64,000 nt of DNA from Nostoc cf. commune SO-36 (lineage in GTDB: Bacteria; Cyanobacteriota; Cyanobacteriia; Cyanobacteriales; Nostocaceae): NCBI RefSeq assembly GCF_023734775.1, contig NZ_AP025732.1:6136501-6200500 (forward strand), given 5' to 3'. The notes below the pieces were generated by a model that was not told the origin of the DNA, did no database searches, and saw only the letters and a list, made by a program, of their open reading frames with translations. Both the position numbers and the translations under genes were made by a program. Shown here in pieces: positions 1 to 9,000 of this stretch (its first letter is position 1; each line of letters starts with the position of its first letter).

Positions 1-3000
1 CTGTGTTGTACTCCCACACACCCATCATTCCAGTCGGAGCGATTCGCCCTTGCTAAAGTCAAATCAAACTTTGCCGTTGCGCTTTCTATTGGCAAAGAAG
101 TGATATTTAACCCAGCTAGTTCTACTTCCGATAAAGGATCATTTTGGAGGAGAAAATCTACCTGAAACAGTGGTGCATGGCTGAGGTCACGTTCTGGCTG
201 CAATGTTTCCACCAACATTTCAAAAGGCAAGTCTTGATGAGAGTATGCCTCCATTGCCATTTGCCGAACACGACCCAGTAATTCGTTAAAACTGGGATTA
301 CCTGATAAATCAGTCCGCAAAACTAAAGTATTGACAAAAAAGCCAATCAACCCTTCTATTTCACCACGATTTCGGTTAGCGATCGGTGTGCCCACCAAAA
401 TATCTTCTTGTTCTGTATAGCGGTAAAGCAAAGTATCAAGGCTGCCAACAGCGTCATGAACAAAGTTACCCCTTGTTTCTTGGCTCAATTTTGTCAGCTT
501 ACTAGTTAGTTCAATTGACAGTTCAAACTGTTGAGTTGCACCAGCGAAGGTTTGTACAGCAGGTCTGGGTCGGTCAGTGGGAAGCGACAACAAAGCTGGC
601 GCATCTGCCAATTGTTTTTGCCAGTAACTCAATTGCTTTTGCAGGATATCTCCTTGCAACCATTGTCGCTGCCACAGTGCGAAATCTGCGTACTGAATAG
701 GCAGTGGCGCTAAAGGAGAGGTTTGTCCCTGAGAATAAGCACTATATAGCGCCGCTAGTTCTTGGACAAAAACACCCATTGACCAGCCATCACTGACAAT
801 ATGATGCATACACATTAACAATATGTGTTCTGTCTCGGACAGCACTACTAATGTTGCTCTCACTAATGCCTGTGTTGCCAACTCAAAGGGCTGAATCGCT
901 TGTTGTTGCGCTAATTGCTGTGAAGCTATTTGTTGCTCACTTGTAGATAAATGCTTCCAGTCAACAACTGATACTGTCCAATTTGTTTCTGTTTGAATGA
1001 TTTGAGAAGGTTTTCCATCAACTGTGATGAAATTGGTGCGTAAGGCTTCGTGACGATGAATAATTTCTTGCAAGCTTTCTTCTAAAGCAGCAACTTTGAG
1101 ACTTCCAACCAGACGTAAAGCTATGGGTATATTATAGAAAGCACTGTTGGGATCAAACTGATCTAAAAACCACAGCCGTGTTTGAGAATAAGAGAGTGGT
1201 AATTCTGCATTCCTTGACCTTGGTAAGATGGGTGGGACAGTAAGTTGTAATTTTTGTTGCTGTAACTCCTGAATCGATTGCGCTAATTCGGCAACTGTTG
1301 CTGTAGCAAACAACTCACGCAATGGTAGTTCTACTTGGAAGTTAGAGCGGATACGTGATATCAGTTGCGTTGCTAGTAGCGAGTGTCCTCCAAGTTCAAA
1401 GAAGTTATCATAAATACCCACTTGCTCGATTTTTAGCACTGTTGCCCAAATTTGTGCCAACAGTTCTTCAACGGGGGTACGTGGGGCAACATATTTGTCT
1501 TTGAGTTGATGATGTAAATCCGGTGCTGGTAATGCACGGCGGTCTACTTTCCCGTTGGGAGTTAATGGCATTGACTCCAATATCACGAAAGCCTGGGGCA
1601 TCATGTAAGGAGGAAGTTTTGCTTTCAGGTAGTGGCGCAGTTCGCTAATTGCAAGGGTACAGTGCTGATACGGTGCTACGTAGGCAACTAAGCGCTTCTC
1701 TGTTGGGATATCTTCACGAGCAATAACACAAGATGCTTGCACATCACTATTTTGGTTTAGTAATGCTTCAATTTCTCCCAATTCAATGCGGAAGCCACGA
1801 ATTTTTACCTGATTGTCAATGCGTCCCAGGTATTCAATGTTGCCATCGGGTAAATAGCGTCCTAAATCTCCAGTTTTATATAATTTACTCCCTTCTACTT
1901 CTTCAAACGGATTAGGGATAAATTTTTCTTGTGTTAACTCGCTTCGGTTAAGATAACCTTGCGCCAAGGAAGCACCACCAATATGCAATTCTCCTGGCAC
2001 ACCAACAGGAACTAGTTGTAAATACTCATCTAAAATGTATATTTGCGTGTTAGCAATAGGACGACCGATAGATGGTGAGATATTATCAACGACTCCATCA
2101 TCAACTACTATCCCTGAAGTTGTAACAACAGTATTTTCAGTTGGGCCATAATTATTCACAACTTGGAAAGGAAGTAAACTTGATGGATATCGATGAAGTT
2201 TATCTCCCCCAGTTAGCAGAGTTCGCAAAGCTGTATTTTCTCTCCATTCCAAAGACAATAATTGCTCTGCTACTGGCGTTGGCAGAAAACTGATGGTAAT
2301 ATTTTGCCTTTGCAACCAATCTTGCAAATCTATTGGTGATGCAATAATTCCAGGTTTAACTAAATAAATACTTGCCCCTGCGGTTAGGTAAGGCCACAAT
2401 TCCCAGACAGCAGCATCAAATGCTGTGGAAGCTACCTGAGTGGCTTTATCTAAAGCCGTGATTTCAAAAGCTTTGTTGTGCCAAAATACGAGATTTAGCA
2501 GTGCATCATGGGTAACTAATACTCCCTTCGGTTGTCCTGTCGAACCAGAAGTATAAATCACATAAGCTAAGTTAAGAGCTTTGTTAGCAGTAATCAGATT
2601 CTCTTGGCTGGAGAGAGAAATAACTTGAGCATCAGTATCTAAACATACAAGATTTGGTTGATTTGGGGGTAGTTTTTCAATGAGTTGCTGTTGAGTTAGC
2701 AGTAGTGAAACTTGAGCATCTTGAAGAATAAAGTGCAAACGTTCAGTTGGATATTCTGGGTCAAGTGGCACATAAGCACCACCAGCTTTGAGAATTCCAA
2801 GTAATCCCACAACCATTTCTAAAGAACGCTCTACGCAAATACCCACTAGGGTATTGTCTTTCACACCCAATGAGCGCAAGTAGTGTGCCAACTGATTCGC
2901 ACGACTATTTAACTGAGCATAAGTGAGTTGTTTTTCTTCAAACACTACCGCCACAGCATCCGGTGTATGCTCTACCTGTTCTTCAAACAACTGATGGATA

Positions 3001-6000
3001 CATTTATCAGAAGGATAATCTACTCCTGTATCATTCCAGTCAATTAATAACTGCTGCTCAACTGCTGTCAGCATTGGTAATTGAGAAATTCGCTCTTGGG
3101 GATTTGCCACAATTGCTTCCAGCAATGTCACGAAATGATCCGCCATCCGCTCAATAGTAGTGCTATCAAACAAGTCGGTATTGTACTCCAACACTCCCGC
3201 CAGTCCAGCCGCAGTGTTTTCCATTGCTAAAGTTAAATCAAACTTAGAACTTGCACTTTCTACTAGCAATGGATTGACAGTTAACCCAGTCAAGTCTACT
3301 TGAGACATGGGTACATTCTGGAGGACAAACATTACCTGAAACAGTGGTGTATGGCTTAAGTTACGTTCTGGCTGTAATGCTTCCACCAACATTTCAAAGG
3401 GCAAGTCTTGATGAGAGTATGCTCCTAGAGCCATTTCCCGAACACGAGTGAGTAATTCGCTAAAGCTAGGATTGCCTGATAAATCAGTCCGCATCACTAA
3501 GGTGTTGACAAAAAAGCCAATTAACCTTTCTATTTCACCGCGATTCCGGTTAGCAATAGGAGATCCAATCAGAATATCTGCTACACCTGTGTAGCGGTAA
3601 AGTAATGTATCATAAGCTGCCAACAGCGTCATAAAGAGGGTACAACCTTGTTGCTGACTAAGTTGTGTCAGCTTAGTAGTTAGTTCTTCAGAAAGTGCAA
3701 AATGTTGGTATGCCCCGGCAAAAGTCTGCACAGATGGTCTGGGTCGGTCTGTAGGCAGCGACAATAAAGCTGGTGCATCTTTGAGTTGTTTTTGCCAATA
3801 ACTCAATTGACTTTGCAGTACATCTCCTTGAAACCACTGTCTCTGCCACAGTGCAAAATCTGCGTACTGAATTGGTAATGGCTCTAATGGTGACGTTTGA
3901 CCTTGAGAATAAGCATTGTATAGGGCTGCTAATTCTTGGACAAACACACTCATTGACCAGCCATCACTAACAATGTGGTGCATACACACTAACAACAAGT
4001 GTTCTGTCTCATTAAGGACTACTAATGTTGCCCTCACTAATGGTTGCGTTGCTAATTCAAAGGACTGAATCGTTTGTTGTTGCGCTAATTGCTGTGAAGC
4101 TATTTTTTGCTCACTTGTTGGCAGATGTTGTAAATCAACTACTGATACTGTCCAATTCTTTTGTGTTTGAATAACTTGAGAAGGTTTTCCATCAACGATC
4201 GCAAAGTTAGTGCGTAATGCTTCGTGACGATGAAGAATTTCAATTAAGCTTTGTTCTAAAGTAGCTACATTAAGAGTTCCGACTAGACGCAAAGCTATAA
4301 GTAAGTTGTAAAAGGCGCTATTCGGGTTTAACTGGTCTAAAAACCATAAACGCTGTTGAGCGTAAGACAGTGGTAATTCTGCGTTCTTTGCTCTTGGTAA
4401 TATGGGTGGTGCAGTTAATTCTAAATCCTGTTGCTGCGATCGCTGAATATGTTGTGATAATTGGGCAACTGTGGGCGCAGCAAATAAGCTACGCAATGGT
4501 AGTTCTACTTTTAAGCTGGTACGCACGCGAGAGATCAGTTGCGTTGCTAGTAGCGAGTGTCCCCCAAGTTCAAAGAAGTTGTCATGTATCCCCACAAGCT
4601 CTACTTTTAAGACGTGTGCCCAAATTAGTGACAGGATTTCTTCAATCGGGTTACGTGGGGCAACATATTTGTCCAATAATTGGCTGTGTAAATCAGGTTC
4701 CGGTAAGGCGCGGCGATCTAGTTTCCCATTGGGGGTAAGCGGCAAGGCTTCTAGGATAACTATTGCACTTGGAACCATATACTCAGGTAACTTTGATTTT
4801 AGGAAGCTACGCACAACGCTGACTGTAAGTGTCTGCTCTTTTTGAGGTACAACGTAAGCGGCTAGATATTTGTTACCAGGAATATCTTCGCGCGCGATCG
4901 CACAAGATGCCTGCACATCATCAAGTTGACTCAGTACTGCTTCAATTTCGCCCAACTCGATGCGGAAACCACGAATTTTAACTTGATTGTCTATACGTCC
5001 TAAAGATTCGATATTCCCGTCTGGTAAATAGCGTCCTAAGTCCCCTGTTTTATAAAGACGCTCTGAAGAAGCAGGGGAGCAGGGAGCAGGGAGCAGGGGA
5101 GAAGATCCTTTCCTCTGCTCGCCGCCCTCTGCCCATCTGCCTCTTTGAAACGGGTTAGGTATGAATTTCTCTTGTGTTAACTCAGGACGGTTAAAGTAAC
5201 CTTGCGCTAAAAGTACACCACTTATATACAATTCTCCTAGTACACCAATGGGTACAGGCTGTAAGAACTTGTCTAGGATGTAAATTTGTGTATTGGCTAT
5301 AGGACGACCAATATAAGGAAGTAGCGGCCAAGTCTCTACTGAATTATTCAGAATAAAACTGGTAGCTAAATGACTCTCTGATGGCCCATACTGATTGTGC
5401 AATGTACAATCAGTTAGTTTACTAAACCATTGAGAAATGGCGGGAGTAATTTGCAACTGTTCCCCAGAAGTAATGATTTCCCGCAAATGAGTATTCACTA
5501 ATTCACTACTTACAGCAACCTCAGCTAATTGCTGTAAGCCAACAAAGGCGAGAAACATTCTCTCAATTGCTTTTTCTTGGAGAAAACCTAACAAAGCTGA
5601 GGCATCTTGGCGTAATTCTTCCCCAATTAAGAACAATGTGCCACCCGAACACCAAGTAGTGAAGATTTCTTGGAAGGAGACATCAAAGCTAATCGAAGCA
5701 AATTGCAGCGTTTTTGCTCCACGAGCAATTTTCAGATTTTCCCCATGCCACAAGATATGATTGCAAAGGGCAAGCTGAGTCATGGCTATACCCTTGGGTT
5801 GACCTGTAGAACCAGAAGTATAAATTATATAAACTAAGTTATGCGCTTGTACACCAGAGATAAGATTGTCTTGACTGCACTGAGAAATTAGTCCAGCGTC
5901 AGTATCCAAACAAACAATCTTTGCTTGATTTGGGGGCAGTATGTCAATAAGTGACTGTTGAGTTAGCAATACTGAAGCTTGAGTATCTTCTAAAATAAAG

Positions 6001-9000
6001 CTCAAACGTTCAGTTGGATACTCTGGGTCAAGTGGCACATAAGCAGCACCCGCTTTCAGAATCCCCAATAGTCCGATGACCATTTCTAAAGAACGCTCTA
6101 CACAAAGACCTACCAGGACATCAGATCCTACACCCAAAGACCGCAAGTGATTCGCTAACTGGTTAGCGCGGTTGTTTAATTCCTGGTAAGTAAGTTGTTG
6201 ATTTTCATATACAACTGCCACTGCATTGGGTGTACGTTCCACCTCTTCTTCAAACAACTGATGGATGCACTTATGTAGTGGATAATCTGACTGAGTATCG
6301 TTCCAGTCAACTAATAACTGCTGTTGCTCAACTTCACTCAGTAGAGCCAATTGTGAGATTTGCTGTTCTGGGTTAGCAATAATACCTTCAAGCAATGTCA
6401 CAAAATGACTCGTCATTCGCTCAATGGTACTACTATCAAACAAGTCAGTGTTGTATTCCCACAACCCTACCATTCCATTGGCAGTGTTCTGCATGATCAA
6501 AGTTAAATCAAACCTTGAAGTTATACCTTTTATTGGCAATTCCCTAACAGTTAACCCAGTCAGTTCTAATTGAGACATGGGCGCATTCTGAAGGACAAAC
6601 ATTACCTGAAATAGTGGTGTATAACTGAGATCCCGTTCTGGCTGCAATACCTCTACCAGCATTTCAAAAGGCAAATTTTGATGAGAGTATGCCTGCATTG
6701 CCATGTCGCGGACACGATCTAGTAATTCGCTAAAACTGGGATTGCCTGAAACATCAGTCCGCATCACTAAAGTGTTGACAAAAAAGCCAATTAACCCTTC
6801 TATTTCGCTGCGATCGCGGTTAGCAATTGGCGAACCCACCAAAATGTCTTCTGTACCTGTGTAGCGGTAAATCAGGGTATCATAAGCTGCCAACAGCGTC
6901 ATGAACAAAGTTACCCCTTGCTCTTGGCTCAATTTTGTCAGCTTACTAGTTAGTTCAAGAGAAAGTGCAAAATATTGATGTGTCCCATTGTAAGTCTGCA
7001 CAGCCGGTCTGGGTCGGTCTGTGGGTAACGACAATAAGGCTGGCGCTGAAGCCAATTGTTTTTGCCAATAAGTCAATTGGCTTTGTAGTACTTCCCCTTG
7101 CAACCACTGTCTTTGCCACAGTGCGAAATCTGCATATTGAATCGGCAGTGGCGTTAATGGTGACAGATGACTTTGAGAATAAGCATTGTACAGTGCTACT
7201 AACTCTTGAACAAACACACCCATTGACCAGCCATCAGAGACAATGTGATGCATACACAGTAATAAGACGTGTTCTGTCTCAGACTGCATCACTAATATCG
7301 CTCTCACTAATGCTTGTGTTGCTAAATTAAAGGGTTGAATCGCTTCTTGTTGCGCTAATTGCTGGGTGGCAATTTCTCGTTCAGTTGTAGATAAATGCTT
7401 CAAATCAACAATAGATACTGTCCAACTACTTTCTGTTTGAATGATTTGTGAAGGCTTTCCATCAACTGTAATGAAATTAGTGCGTAAGGCTTCGTGGCGA
7501 ATAATTATTTCTTGTAAGCTTTGTTCTAAGGCAGCAACATTAAGAGTTCCTGCTAAATGCAAAGCTAAAGGCATATTGTAGAAGGGACTGTCTGGCTCAA
7601 ATTGGTCTAAAAACCACAGACGCTGTTGAGCATAAGACAGTGCTAATTCTGCATTCTCAGCCCTTGGTAAAATAGGTGGTGCAAACTGTTCTGAGTTTTG
7701 TTGCTGTAACTGCCCAATCAAATGCGCCAATTTAGCCACCGTTGGAGCAGCAAATAACTCACGCAATGGTAGTTCCACTTTGAAGATGTTGCGGATGCGT
7801 GAAACTAGTTGCGTTGCTAGTAGCGAATGTCCCCCTAGTTCAAAGAAGTTATCATAAATGCCTACTTGCTCTACTTTCAGGACGTGCGCCCAAATTTGTG
7901 CTAGTAGTTCTTCATTTGGGCTACGTGGGGCTACATATTTGTCCGATAATTGGCTGTGTAAATCAGGTGCGGGTAGGGCGCGACGGTCTACTTTGCCACT
8001 GGGGGTAAACGGTAGAGCTTCTAGAATGACTATTGCCCAAGGTACCATGTACTCTGGTAACTTTGACTTTAAGAAGCAGCGCAGGTCACTAATTGTAACT
8101 GTCTGCTCTTTTTGAGACACAATGTAGGCAACTAGGCTTTTATTTCCAGGAATATCTTCACGGGCGATGACACAAGATGCTTGTACATAGGGATATTGGC
8201 TCAACACTGTTTCGATTTCGCCCAATTCAATACGGAAGCCACGAATTTTAACTTGATTGTCAATTCGTCCCAGGTATTCGATGTTGCCATCGGCTAAATA
8301 ACGTGCTAAATCCCCAGTTTTATATAATCTACTGCCTCCTGCCTCCTCAAACGGATTGAGGATGAATTTCTCTTGTGTCAACTCAGGACGGTTGAGGTAG
8401 CCTTGTGCTAATGTCGCACCGCCAATGTGCAATTCTCCTGGCACACCAGTGGGAACAGGTTGTAAATGCTCGTCTAAAATATATACATTCTTGTTAGCCA
8501 GAGGGCAACCAATAGGAACTTTTTTCAAATTGGTGTCTTTGCTAAACTGGGAAGGAATTTCAAATAGGGTTGCTGTGATGGTTGCTTCTGTGGGGCCATA
8601 GGCGTTGAGCAAACGAACACTAGACATTAAGCTCTGTTGCCAAAGAGCTACATATTCGGGCAACATTATGTCTCCACCAACAATCACGAGTCTCAGTTGG
8701 CTGTTTGCATTATCTAATATTTTTGCTTTGGCTGACTCTTGAGCTAGTTGCTGCCAATAGGCTGTTGGAAGATTAACAACAGTGAGTCCAAAATCCGAAA
8801 TTATTTTTTGAAAGTTTGTTGGTGTCCATACATCTGAGCCTCGGAGTACCAAGGTTGCGCCAGCTATTAGTGTAGGAAATATCTGTTCTAATGAGGCATC
8901 AAAGTTGATTGAGGCAAACTGGAGTATGCGATCGCTCTGTACAAGTTCGTAAGTTTGTTGAATAATACAGCAGTGACTGGCGATCGCGCCATGTGAGATC

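Noticed and set aside
4370..4845. Plus-strand frames across the NRPS
   Set aside because: They recur at the same relative place in each module (also near 7799-8115), as expected for shadows of repeated NRPS modules.
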